Positions 26,269 to 33,903 of a stretch of DNA of 55,767 nucleotides are shown in pieces. The first letter of the stretch is position 1; the number at the start of each line of letters is the position of its first letter. The translations under genes and the position numbers were made by a program. This DNA is from Comamonadaceae bacterium. Its GTDB lineage: Bacteria; Pseudomonadota; Gammaproteobacteria; Burkholderiales; Burkholderiaceae_C. Location: contig JAIXOX010000039.1 in assembly GCA_027486555.1 (NCBI GenBank), forward strand, positions 1 through 55,767, given 5' to 3'. The notes below the pieces were generated by a model. That model was not told where the DNA came from, made no database searches, and worked only from the letters and a program-made list of their open reading frames with translations.

Positions 26269-26949
26269 ATGACCACTGAACACCTCACGCGCCCCATCAC
26301 ACTGAACGCTGACCGGACCCAGCGCTGCATCGTCCGCAGCGCCTCGATCGACTGGGTGGAATCCCCCTCATTCGGTGTGTCGCGCCGCATGCTCGAACGC
26401 GACGGCGGCGAGGTGGCGCGGGCCACGTCCATCGTGCGCTATGCGCCCGGCTCAGCCTTTGCCAGCCACACGCACGGCGGAGGCGAAGAAATTTTGGTGC
26501 TCGAAGGCACTTTGCACGACGAGCACGGGGTCTACGGCCCCGGCACCTACATCCAAAACCCTGTGGGCAGCTCACATGCGCCGTCTTCACCTGATGGCTG
26601 CACCTTGTTCGTGAAGCTGCGCCACCTGGACCCGCGCGACGAAGAACGCGTGGTCATTGACACACACCGCAGTGAATGGCGTCAAGGCATGGTCGAGGGC
26701 CTCAAGGTCTTGCCGCTTCACACCTTCGAGACCCAAAACACCGCCTTGGTCCGCTGGGCGCCACAAACGTTTTTCAACCCCCACCGGCATTGGGGCGGCG
26801 AAGAGATTTTGGTGGTCGAAGGCGTGTTTTCTGACGAGCACGGTGACTATCCGGCAGGAAGCTGGCTGCGCAGCCCGCACATGAGCCAGCACCAACCCTT
26901 CAGCCGCGAAGGCTGTTTGATCCTGGTGAAAACCGGGCACTTGGTCTGA
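26269..26949 (+). CDS. Bicupin protein (ChrR-like cupin domains) in the sen operon
   Basis: 226 aa with two cupin domains. The first has SHTHGGGEEILVLEG (near 65-79) and the second PHRHWGGEEILVVEG (near 167-181), each giving two His and a Glu metal ligands. It resembles the cupin part of ChrR anti-sigma factors but lacks the zinc anti-sigma domain. It starts 31 bp after senC in the same direction, so it is probably co-transcribed with senB-senC. It could be a metal-dependent dioxygenase or a selenoneine-binding protein. Function unknown; operon membership is an inference from spacing. Confidence 0.78.
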   Translation: MTTEHLTRPITLNADRTQRCIVRSASIDWVESPSFGVSRRMLERDGGEVARATSIVRYAPGSAFASHTHGGGEEILVLEGTLHDEHGVYGPGTYIQNPVGSSHAPSSPDGCTLFVKLRHLDPRDEERVVIDTHRSEWRQGMVEGLKVLPLHTFETQNTALVRWAPQTFFNPHRHWGGEEILVVEGVFSDEHGDYPAGSWLRSPHMSQHQPFSREGCLILVKTGHLV

Positions 26950-26976
26950 GCACCCGCCCTGCGTTCTGACGGGTCT

Positions 26977-28353
26977 TCAGTCGCTGCGGCGCACCGTGCG
27001 CTTGTCGCGCATCGTCATGAACTCTTCGGCCGATGTGGGGTGGATGCCGATGGTGGCGTCAAAGTCAGCCTTGGTCGCGCCCAGGTTCAGCGCCAACGCC
27101 AGGCCTTGCACGATCTCGGGCGCGTCTGGCCCCACCATGTGTGCGCCCAACACGCGTTGGCTGGCGGTGTCGACCACCAGCTTCATCAAGGTTTTTTCAG
27201 GACGACCCGACAGCGTGTGGCGCATGGGCTTGAAGCGCGATTCATAGACATCGATCTCGCCGTATTGGGCCAAGGCCGCTTCTTCGCCCAAACCCACCGT
27301 GCCGATGGGCGGCTGGCTGAAAACAGCCGAAGCCACATGGCCCAAATGCGCCGCCTGGCGCTTTGGCCCGAACAGGCTGCGCGCCACCGCACCGCCTTGC
27401 GCCAAAGCCACCGGGGTCAAGGCAATGCCTTCGGTCACATCGCCCACGGCGTGAATGTGCGGCACCGCACTTTGCCCAAACTCATCCACCTGCACACCCC
27501 GGCCTGGGGCAACACTCAAGCCGGCTGCAACCAAATTCAGACCTTCGGTTTGTGGCGTGCGGCCGGTGGCGTACATCACGGTGTCGAAGTGCTCAATGCC
27601 TGTCAGGGTTCCGGTCAATTGCACAGCCACAGCGCCATCGGTCTGGCGCTCAAGTGCCGTGGCTTGGGTTTCGGTAAGGATGCGAATGCCCTTGCGCGCC
27701 ATTTCTTCTTGCAGGTGCTGCGCCACCGCGCCATCAAAGCCGCGCAACAAATGTGCGCCCCGGTGGATCAGGGTGACCTCTGAGCCCAAGCCATTAAAAA
27801 TGCCCGCAAATTCCACCGCGATGTAACCGCCCCCCATCACCAGCACACGCCGTGGCAAGGTGGGCAAATCAAAGGCCTCGTTGGAGGTGATGGCGTGTTC
27901 AATGCCCGGAATGTCGGGCAGCGCAGGCGTGCCGCCGGTGGCGATCAAGACATGGCGCGCCGTGATGCGCTGGCCATGGACGCTGAGGGTGTGCGGGTCT
28001 TCAAAACGGGCATGGCCCTCAAACAGTTGCACCCCCGAGTTCTTCAACAAGTTTTGATAGATGCCGCTCAGCCGCGTGATCTCCTGCTCCTTGGCCGCCA
28101 CCAGGCGGGGCCAATCGAACGAGGCCGGGGGCACGGTCCAGCCAAAACCGGCCGCGTCTTCCAGGTCTTCGGCGTAATGCGAGGCCTGCACCAAGAGCTT
28201 TTTGGGCACACAACCCCGAATCACGCAAGTGCCGCCGTAGCGAAAGCCCTCGGCAATACCGACCTTGGCACCCAAGCTGGCGGCGACTCGAGAGGCGCGC
28301 ACACCGCCCGAGCCGCCACCGATCACAAAAAAGTCAAAGTCGTAGGGCTGCAT
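26977..28353 (-). CDS. gor: Glutathione-disulfide reductase
   Basis: 458 aa. FAD motif IGGGSGGVRA (11-20), redox-active pair C43/C48 in GTCVIRGCVP, NADPH-binding GGGYIAVEFAGIF, and the C-terminal IHPTSAEEFMTMR active-site segment. It keeps glutathione reduced with NADPH. The CVIRGC spacing fits the plant/cyanobacterial-like form common in betaproteobacteria. It is convergent with the bicupin, 27 bp apart. Glutathione is the classic reductant of selenite, so the location next to selenium genes may be functional, though gor is a housekeeping gene. Confidence 0.93.
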   Translation of the reverse strand: MQPYDFDFFVIGGGSGGVRASRVAASLGAKVGIAEGFRYGGTCVIRGCVPKKLLVQASHYAEDLEDAAGFGWTVPPASFDWPRLVAAKEQEITRLSGIYQNLLKNSGVQLFEGHARFEDPHTLSVHGQRITARHVLIATGGTPALPDIPGIEHAITSNEAFDLPTLPRRVLVMGGGYIAVEFAGIFNGLGSEVTLIHRGAHLLRGFDGAVAQHLQEEMARKGIRILTETQATALERQTDGAVAVQLTGTLTGIEHFDTVMYATGRTPQTEGLNLVAAGLSVAPGRGVQVDEFGQSAVPHIHAVGDVTEGIALTPVALAQGGAVARSLFGPKRQAAHLGHVASAVFSQPPIGTVGLGEEAALAQYGEIDVYESRFKPMRHTLSGRPEKTLMKLVVDTASQRVLGAHMVGPDAPEIVQGLALALNLGATKADFDATIGIHPTSAEEFMTMRDKRTVRRSD

Positions 28354-28414
28354 GTTGGCTTTCGTTCAAGAGTTCGCTTCATTCTGGCAGGTCGCGCCAC
28401 ACACCATGCACATC

Positions 28415-28482
28415 CAGGACAATGACCGTCCATCTTTGAATTTTTTATGATGACCATTTACTGTTTTGAAAAATTTGTCCTG
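28415..28482. promoter_or_regulatory. Widely spaced inverted repeat upstream of the HAD gene
   Basis: CAGGACAA (28415-28422) and TTGTCCTG (28475-28482) are perfect inverted arms 52 bp apart within the gor/HAD divergent region. The AT-rich interval between them contains candidate -10 sequences (TTTTTTATGATG). The TTGTCC/GGACAA words equal the half-sites of the palindrome at 47592-47610 but face the other way. A looping operator is possible. Confidence 0.35.
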
Positions 28483-28509
28483 CACACTTGCCTAGGAGGC
28501 GCTTAAACC

Positions 28510-29199
28510 ATGGCCATTCAACTTGTGGTGTTCGACGCCTACGGCACACTGTTTGATGTGTACTCGATCGGCGCATTGGCCGAGCGGCTTTACCCCAGCC
28601 AAGGCGCAGCGCTGTCGGTTTTGTGGCGTGACAAGCAGATTGAGTACACCCGCCTGATTTCGCTGAGTGACCCCGATCCACAGGGCAGTCGGCACTACCA
28701 ATCGTTTTGGGACATCACACGCGCGGCGCTGCGTTATGCCTTGGCCCGCTTGGGCTTGGTGCACACACCCGAGAATGAAGACGCCCTGATGGCGCAATAC
28801 GCCGAACTCACCCCCTTCCCGGAAAACCTGGGTGTATTGCAAGCCTTGCGCCAACGGGGCATCGCCACGGCGATTTTGTCGAACGGCAGCCCCGAAATGC
28901 TGCAGTCGGCGGTGCGCAGTGCGGACATGTTGGGGTGTCTGGACGCCGTGCTGTCGGTGGACAGCGTGCGCCAGTTCAAAACCACACCCACCAGCTACCA
29001 ACTGGTGCTGGACCATTTTGAGCTTGCCCCTGCTGAAGTCTTGTTTGTCTCCAGCAACGCCTGGGATGCGCTGGGTGCCACTTGGTTTGGCTTCACCACA
29101 TTGTGGGTGAACCGCCAGGGCTTACCGCCCGAGGCCATTGGCCCCTCGCCGCATCACACAGGCCGCGACTTGAGCGACGTGCTGAAGGTTCTGGCTTAA
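28510..29199 (+). CDS. Haloacid dehalogenase type II family hydrolase
   Basis: 229 aa, the length of L-2-haloacid dehalogenases. The nucleophile is in VVFDAYGTLFDV (Asp near residue 9), motif II ILSNGSP, and later the family LFVSSNAWDALGA with the conserved SxNxWD pattern. These hydrolyse 2-haloalkanoic acids by an Asp ester intermediate. AGGAGG lies 9-14 bp before the ATG. It begins a run with a solute-binding-like protein and a carboxymuconolactone decarboxylase-like protein. The dehalogenase call is supported by motifs; the true substrate is unknown. Confidence 0.86.
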   Translation: MAIQLVVFDAYGTLFDVYSIGALAERLYPSQGAALSVLWRDKQIEYTRLISLSDPDPQGSRHYQSFWDITRAALRYALARLGLVHTPENEDALMAQYAELTPFPENLGVLQALRQRGIATAILSNGSPEMLQSAVRSADMLGCLDAVLSVDSVRQFKTTPTSYQLVLDHFELAPAEVLFVSSNAWDALGATWFGFTTLWVNRQGLPPEAIGPSPHHTGRDLSDVLKVLA

Positions 29200-29251
29200 A
29201 ACGACCCAATCCCAACCACAAACACTTGCCCTGACAAGGAGACAACTCACC

Positions 29252-30016
29252 ATGACCACACCACAACAACCCTTGCAGTCCCCCACCTTGGCCTCCCTCA
29301 TCGCACCTCAGGGCATTTTGCGTGTGGCCATCAACCTCGGCAACCCGGTGCTCGCGGGTCTCGATGCAACGGGTGAACCTTCCGGCATCTCAGCCGATCT
29401 GTCGCGTTCATTGGCCCAGCAGCTGGGCCTGGGCATTGAATGGCGGATGTTCAAAAAGGCCGACGACTCGGTGCAGTGCGTGCGCGCCGACGAGGCCGAC
29501 ATCGGCTTTTTTGCCATCGACCCGGTGCGCGGCGAGGGCCTGCATTTTTCACCGCCTTATGTGCAAATCGAAGGGGCCTACATGGTGCGCAACGATTCGC
29601 CGCTGCAAAGCAACGACGAAGTCGACCAAGCCAGCCACCGCGTGACGGTGGGCGCGGGCAGCGCCTACGACTTGTTTTTGACCCGTCACCTGAAAAATGC
29701 CCCCATCGTGCGTGCGCCCAGCTCGCCCGCCGTGGTCGATGTGTTCATGGCGCAGCAGCTCGAAGTGGCCGCAGGCGTGAAGCAACAACTGCAGGCCGAT
29801 GCGCAGCGCTTGGGCGGCGTGCGCCTGCTGCCTGGCCGCTTCATGGTCATCCACCAGGCCATGGGCATGCCCGCGCAGCGCAGCGAGCAAGCGCGCCAAT
29901 GCCTGAACGCATTTGTGGAAGAAGCCAAGCGCTCAGGCTGGGTGGCCGAGGCCTTTGTGCGCCACCAGATTCAGGGTGCGGCTGTTGCACCACCGGGGTA
30001 TCCCGCACACGACTGA
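29252..30016 (+). CDS. Signal-less PBPb (amino-acid receptor-like) protein
   Basis: 254 aa. The sequence follows the SBP_bac_3 family (amino-acid ABC receptors): GILRVAINLGNP, the G-ISADLSRSLAQQLGL block and DIGFFAIDPVRGEGLHFS PPYVQ split across 85-105. No signal peptide precedes it; the N-terminus is short and polar. It may therefore be a cytoplasmic sensor or cyclohexadienyl-dehydratase-like enzyme rather than a transporter receptor. It has no permease or ATPase neighbours. It sits 52 bp after the dehalogenase and 62 bp before the next gene. Confidence 0.75.
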   Translation: MTTPQQPLQSPTLASLIAPQGILRVAINLGNPVLAGLDATGEPSGISADLSRSLAQQLGLGIEWRMFKKADDSVQCVRADEADIGFFAIDPVRGEGLHFSPPYVQIEGAYMVRNDSPLQSNDEVDQASHRVTVGAGSAYDLFLTRHLKNAPIVRAPSSPAVVDVFMAQQLEVAAGVKQQLQADAQRLGGVRLLPGRFMVIHQAMGMPAQRSEQARQCLNAFVEEAKRSGWVAEAFVRHQIQGAAVAPPGYPAHD

Positions 30017-30078
30017 TGCGGGCCTGTGCGGGTGATAAATTGAGGTTTGCTTTTTAAACTGTTGCCAAGAGTCCCCCA

Positions 30079-30654
30079 ATGAACCCCATCAAAACCGACC
30101 GCCTGCCCGAAATCCCGCGTGAACAAATGACCGACGCCCAACGTGCGGCGGTGGACGAACTGGTCAGCGGGCCACGCGGCAAACTCTCTGGCCCCTTTGT
30201 GCCTTTGATGCGCAGCCCCGAGCTGATGCGCCGCTTGCAAAAAGTGGGTGAATACCTGCGCTACGATAACACCGTGGGTTTGCACAACTCGGAATTTGCC
30301 GTGCTGGTGGTGGCGCGCCACTGGTCACAGCCGGTGGAGTGGCACATCCACAAACCCATCGCCATGAAAGCCGGTGTGAGCGAAGAAACTTGCAACGCGA
30401 TTGCCGAAGGCCGTCGCCCGCCGAACATGACGGCCGAAGAAACCGTGGTGTACGACTTTTTGCAAGAGCTGCTGCACAACCAGTCGGTGAGCGACGTGAC
30501 CTGGGCGGCTGCACAACAGATGTTTGGCGACCAGGGCGTCATCGACATGACGGCACACTGCGGCTACTACAGCTTGCTGGCCATGGTGATGAACACCACG
30601 CGCCGCGAACTGCCGGACAACGCCACACCGGGCATTGCGCCTTTCCCTCAATGA
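30079..30654 (+). CDS. Carboxymuconolactone decarboxylase family protein
   Basis: 191 aa all-helical CMD/AhpD-like protein. The CxxC of AhpD peroxidases is replaced; the equivalent stretch reads HWSQPVEWHIHKPIAMKAGV (about 74-93). Two His there may bind substrate as in 4-carboxymuconolactone decarboxylase. The C-terminal half has the NTTRRELPDN end typical of catabolic-cluster members. It probably acts on an aromatic or lactone intermediate together with neighbouring genes. A hairpin-rich repeat follows the stop. Confidence 0.83.
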   Translation: MNPIKTDRLPEIPREQMTDAQRAAVDELVSGPRGKLSGPFVPLMRSPELMRRLQKVGEYLRYDNTVGLHNSEFAVLVVARHWSQPVEWHIHKPIAMKAGVSEETCNAIAEGRRPPNMTAEETVVYDFLQELLHNQSVSDVTWAAAQQMFGDQGVIDMTAHCGYYSLLAMVMNTTRRELPDNATPGIAPFPQ

Positions 30655-30689
30655 GGGTCTGAACGCTGGCGTGATCAAAGACCTGAAAG

Positions 30690-30802
30690 ACATGGATCCC
30701 GGGTCAAGCCCGGGATGACAAGGCCTTGTTACCCCGACGAAAACCCCGCCTTTGTCACCCCGGGCGAAGACCCCATCTTTGTCACCCCGGGCGAAGACCC
30801 GG
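30690..30802. repeat. CCCGGG-rich intergenic repeat
   Basis: TCCCGGG (30697-30703) and CCCGGGA (30709-30715) form a short hairpin. Then the 23-base word TTTGTCACCCCGGGCGAAGA(CCC) occurs twice, at 30751 and 30778, 27 bp apart, ending in CCGGGGTCC. This type of sequence is dispersed in many proteobacterial genomes. No gene is visible in 30655-30918, which lies between two convergent transcription units. Confidence 0.7.
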
Positions 30803-30918
30803 GGTCCATCTCCTTTGCGGGCGTGGATTCCGAATCAAGTCCGAAAAGAGCCATCTACCAAGTTGGTTGACAGGCTCAAGTCATGAGGCCAAAACTGCCA
30901 AGGCATTTTCGAGCACGC

Positions 30919-31413
30919 TCAACCAAACGCGTTGAGCGTTTGCCCCCCGGCCTCCACCGGGTGTGCGTGCACCAGCACCACGGCCATGACGCAGGTTTCA
31001 GTGCCCCGGTTGATCCAGTTGTGCACCGTGCCGCGCTGCACCATGACGTCGCCAGCCTTCAGGTGCACTTCCTCGCCGGACTCCAGCTCCATGTCGATTT
31101 CGCCGGACATGACCACGATGTAATCCACCGAGTCGGTGCGGTGCACGCGCTGCTGCACCCCCGGATGGAAGTCGAGAATACGGAACACGGTGCCATTTTC
31201 AATGACCGAAAATTTGCCCTCACGCCGGCCCGCGTCCCCATGGCCGTTGTTGTTGGCAGGACTCGTGTCGGTGGTCCACACATTGCACACAAAGCCATTG
31301 GGGCGGCCTTGGCGGTAGTGGCTGCAGACTTCGTCAATCTCGACGATGGCTTTGCCTTGGTCGTCGTGACCGGTGACGACGCGGCGAATGGACGGGTTGA
31401 TCGGGGTGGACAT
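30919..31413 (-). CDS. Single-domain cupin protein
   Basis: 164 aa cupin of the type found in catabolic operons. Motif 1 contains HRTDSVDYIVVMSGEIDME (about 91-109) and motif 2 GDVMVQRGTVHNWIN (about 120-134), which give His/Asp/His/Glu metal ligands in altered form. It is the last gene of a five-gene minus-strand operon with an alpha/beta hydrolase, amidase, deacetylase-like hydrolase and Bug receptor. It may be a dioxygenase, isomerase or small-molecule sensor. No HTH is present. Confidence 0.8.
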   Translation of the reverse strand: MSTPINPSIRRVVTGHDDQGKAIVEIDEVCSHYRQGRPNGFVCNVWTTDTSPANNNGHGDAGRREGKFSVIENGTVFRILDFHPGVQQRVHRTDSVDYIVVMSGEIDMELESGEEVHLKAGDVMVQRGTVHNWINRGTETCVMAVVLVHAHPVEAGGQTLNAFG

Positions 31414-31438
31414 TCAATGGGCTCCTAGGAAAATAGGT

Positions 31439-32287
31439 TCAGTGGGCATCATGGCCCACGCGACGCATGAAATCGGTCATGGCTGTCGCCAGGGTTTCTT
31501 CGTGCGGGGCCCAAGCCGAAAACGGCAAAGCGGGCACGTCTTCGTCCGCCAACGGCAACTCGAACAATTCGCAGCCGGGGATCAGGGCCGCCGCTTCATG
31601 CCCGTGGAGAGACACATGGGTTTTGTCGTTGCCGGGCACCACCCAAGTGGGGACACGGATGGCCTGCAGCGCCTCGGTCGTCATGCCCAGCACCGGTTCT
31701 CGCGGGCCTTGCAAAAAAATCTGAAGCCAGTGGCGCATGACGACAACGTATTGCTGGGGGTCCATGGCCATCAGTCGGTCGCGGTTTGTGGCATCGGTTC
31801 CGATGAGTTCTTGGTAAAAAGGCGTGGCACACACCGCAGCCATGCCGCCTTGCTCGGCCGCGCGGATGAACTGGCCGTAATAGTTCTCGGGCAAGCGGCC
31901 CGCCGTGAAAGCGCCGCCCGTGATGCGCAGCAGCAGCAAGCCACGCACCACCTCGGGGTGACGCAAGCTGGTCAACAAGGCCAGCCGCGCGCCTGAAGAG
32001 CCACCGCCAAAAAACGCGGGCACCGCGTTCAGGTGCTGCATCAGCTGCACCCAATCGTCGGCCCAGATGTCTTCTTCGCCGCGCTCACCTTCGATCAAGA
32101 CCTGCGAAGCCCCGGTGTTGCGACGGTCGTGCAGCACCACCCGAAATCCACGGGCCGCGATGCGGCGCGCCAAAGGCAAAAATTCGGCACCGCTGCGCCG
32201 ACCGCCCGACACCAGTGCCAACCAGGGGCCTTGCTCGCCCAAAATTTCGTAATGTAGGCGCACGCCTTCGTTGTTCACAAAGTCCAT
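31439..32287 (-). CDS. Alpha/beta hydrolase
   Basis: 282 aa. The nucleophile elbow is GGGSSGA (near 94-100), preceded by the oxyanion-type loop and the HDRRNTGAS block near 53-61. The catalytic His is probably in KTHVSLHGHEAA (about 227). Members include RutD-like and epoxide-hydrolase-like enzymes. It starts 3 bp after the amidase stop and is 25 bp ahead of the cupin gene, so these three are one operon. The precise ester, amide or C-C substrate is not evident. Confidence 0.86.
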   Translation of the reverse strand: MDFVNNEGVRLHYEILGEQGPWLALVSGGRRSGAEFLPLARRIAARGFRVVLHDRRNTGASQVLIEGERGEEDIWADDWVQLMQHLNAVPAFFGGGSSGARLALLTSLRHPEVVRGLLLLRITGGAFTAGRLPENYYGQFIRAAEQGGMAAVCATPFYQELIGTDATNRDRLMAMDPQQYVVVMRHWLQIFLQGPREPVLGMTTEALQAIRVPTWVVPGNDKTHVSLHGHEAAALIPGCELFELPLADEDVPALPFSAWAPHEETLATAMTDFMRRVGHDAH

Positions 32288-32290
32288 GGC

Positions 32291-33757
32291 TCAATCCAGC
32301 AGCACGGGCAAGCGCCAGCCGATGGCCGATGCCAGCGCATGGGCCACCTGCAGCAAATGGCCCTCGCCGTGCAAGGCCGCGCCGATCTGCAAAGCCATGG
32401 GCAAGCCTTGGGTGGACACGCCCATGGGGCAGGTCAAGGCGGGATGTCCTGTCAGGCTGAACAAGCGGTTGCAGGCGCTGCGCTGACCGGTGGGGTTGGC
32501 CATCAGGGCTTGCAAGGTTTCGGGCAAGGCTTCGCGGCCTGGCCACATCAGCATGTCCACCTGCTCTGCCAGCAAAGCGCTGACCTGCTGTTGCCACACA
32601 TCGGCCTGCACGCGGGCCGCGTGATAGTCGTTCAAACTCAGTTGCGCTGCACCCGCCAGTTTCTGGCGCAAGCCTTGTCCCAGCTGGTCGGGGTGGTCAC
32701 GCCAAATGTGCTGCAGTTGTTGAAACGCCTCGTAAGCAATCAGGGTGTTGGCCGCCTGCACCACAGCGGGCTGTGGTGGCAAATCTACAGTGACCACCTG
32801 CGCACCTTCGGCTTGCAGTTTTTGCAGTGTCTCGTCAAAGCAGGCTTGGATTTGCGGGTCGTGCGTGGCCTGCCCATTCTCAGCGTTGTGCCACAGCCCC
32901 GCAGGCACACCAATGCGCAGCCCCCGAAGAACCGAACGCTGCACGTCGGCAGTGCACGCGGTGGCCACATCGCTGCCATGCCAGGCGTCCCAGATCAAGG
33001 CCTGGTCCAGCGCGTTGCGCGTCAAAAATCCGGCCACATCCAGGCTGGGGGCCAAGGCGATCACGCCCGACAGGGGGTAAGCAAGGCGCGTGGGTTTGAA
33101 GCCCACCACACCACAAGCCGCCGCCGGGTGGCGTATCGAGCCGCCGGTGTCGGTGCCTGTGGCCGCCAGGCACAAACCTGCCGCCACGGCTGCGCCTGAG
33201 CCGCTGCTGGAACTGCCGGGCATGTGCGCCAGATGCCAAGGGTTGCGCGCAGGCGGGAACAAGTCATCTTCTGAGGGCGAGCCAAAGGCAAATTCATGGC
33301 AAGCCGTTTTGCCCAAGCTGATCACACCCAAACGCTCCAGGCCCGTCACCAGCGTGGCGCTGACCGTGGGCACCCAGTCGTGCAAATGCCGCGAGTGCGC
33401 GGTGGTGCGCACGCCTTGCGTGAGGTACACATCCTTGTGCGCCATGGGAATGCCATGCAAAGGACCCCGGTACTGGCCTTGTGCGATCTCGCGGGTGGCT
33501 TGGTGTGCCGCTTGCATGGCGGCATCGAGCGTGGGCGTGACCAAGGCGTTCACTTGCCCATCGAGTCGCTCAATGCGGTCGATGTAGGCCTGCACCAGCT
33601 GCACCGGCGTAATCTGCTGGTGACGAATCAGCGCACTGGCTTGCGCCAGTGACAAGGCATGCAAGGGCGTGTCGGCGTGCACGTCAGCGGACGGGTTCAA
33701 GGGTGTCTGTACAGATCCGCCCCTGTCAAGTTTGAAGTGAATGGCTTTTCTTGGCAT
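32291..33757 (-). CDS. Amidase (amidase signature family)
   Basis: The amidase signature is complete: catalytic Lys in MAHKDVY, the Ser-rich loop GSSSGSGAAVAAG and the nucleophile in GTDTGGSIRHPA. It hydrolyses a C-N amide bond, probably to an acid and ammonia or amine. The start is uncertain. The ATG at 33755-33757 lies inside a dispersed repeat, and TTG at 33700 or GTG at 33682 are possible real starts just before the first family-like residues. Length is 469-488 aa depending on start. The gene lies between the deacetylase-like and alpha/beta hydrolase genes. Confidence 0.87.
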   Translation of the reverse strand: MPRKAIHFKLDRGGSVQTPLNPSADVHADTPLHALSLAQASALIRHQQITPVQLVQAYIDRIERLDGQVNALVTPTLDAAMQAAHQATREIAQGQYRGPLHGIPMAHKDVYLTQGVRTTAHSRHLHDWVPTVSATLVTGLERLGVISLGKTACHEFAFGSPSEDDLFPPARNPWHLAHMPGSSSSGSGAAVAAGLCLAATGTDTGGSIRHPAAACGVVGFKPTRLAYPLSGVIALAPSLDVAGFLTRNALDQALIWDAWHGSDVATACTADVQRSVLRGLRIGVPAGLWHNAENGQATHDPQIQACFDETLQKLQAEGAQVVTVDLPPQPAVVQAANTLIAYEAFQQLQHIWRDHPDQLGQGLRQKLAGAAQLSLNDYHAARVQADVWQQQVSALLAEQVDMLMWPGREALPETLQALMANPTGQRSACNRLFSLTGHPALTCPMGVSTQGLPMALQIGAALHGEGHLLQVAHALASAIGWRLPVLLD

Positions 33758-33852
33758 AGCGATCAGCGATGCAATCCGTGTGGGAGCCCCGCCCTCGGAG
33801 CGATGGGTCGTGGTCTGCAAGGCGCCATCGCGGCGAGGGCGCCGCTCCCACA
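33728..33852. repeat. Inverted single copy of the window-start repeat
   Basis: The stretch from AAGTTTGAAGTGAA (33728-33741) through TCAGCGATGCA to CGCCGCTCCCACA (33840-33852) is the reverse complement of the element at the window start, including its flank. The hairpin arms GTGGGAGCCCCGCCCTC and GAGGGCGCCGCTCCCAC are conserved with compensatory changes. It sits inside the minus-strand catabolic operon, between the deacetylase-like gene and the amidase. Confidence 0.85.
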
Positions 33853-33903
33853 AATCAAAACGTTCATGCAAACTTCATCGGGCCGGATCAATAAGCGCAT
33901 GCC

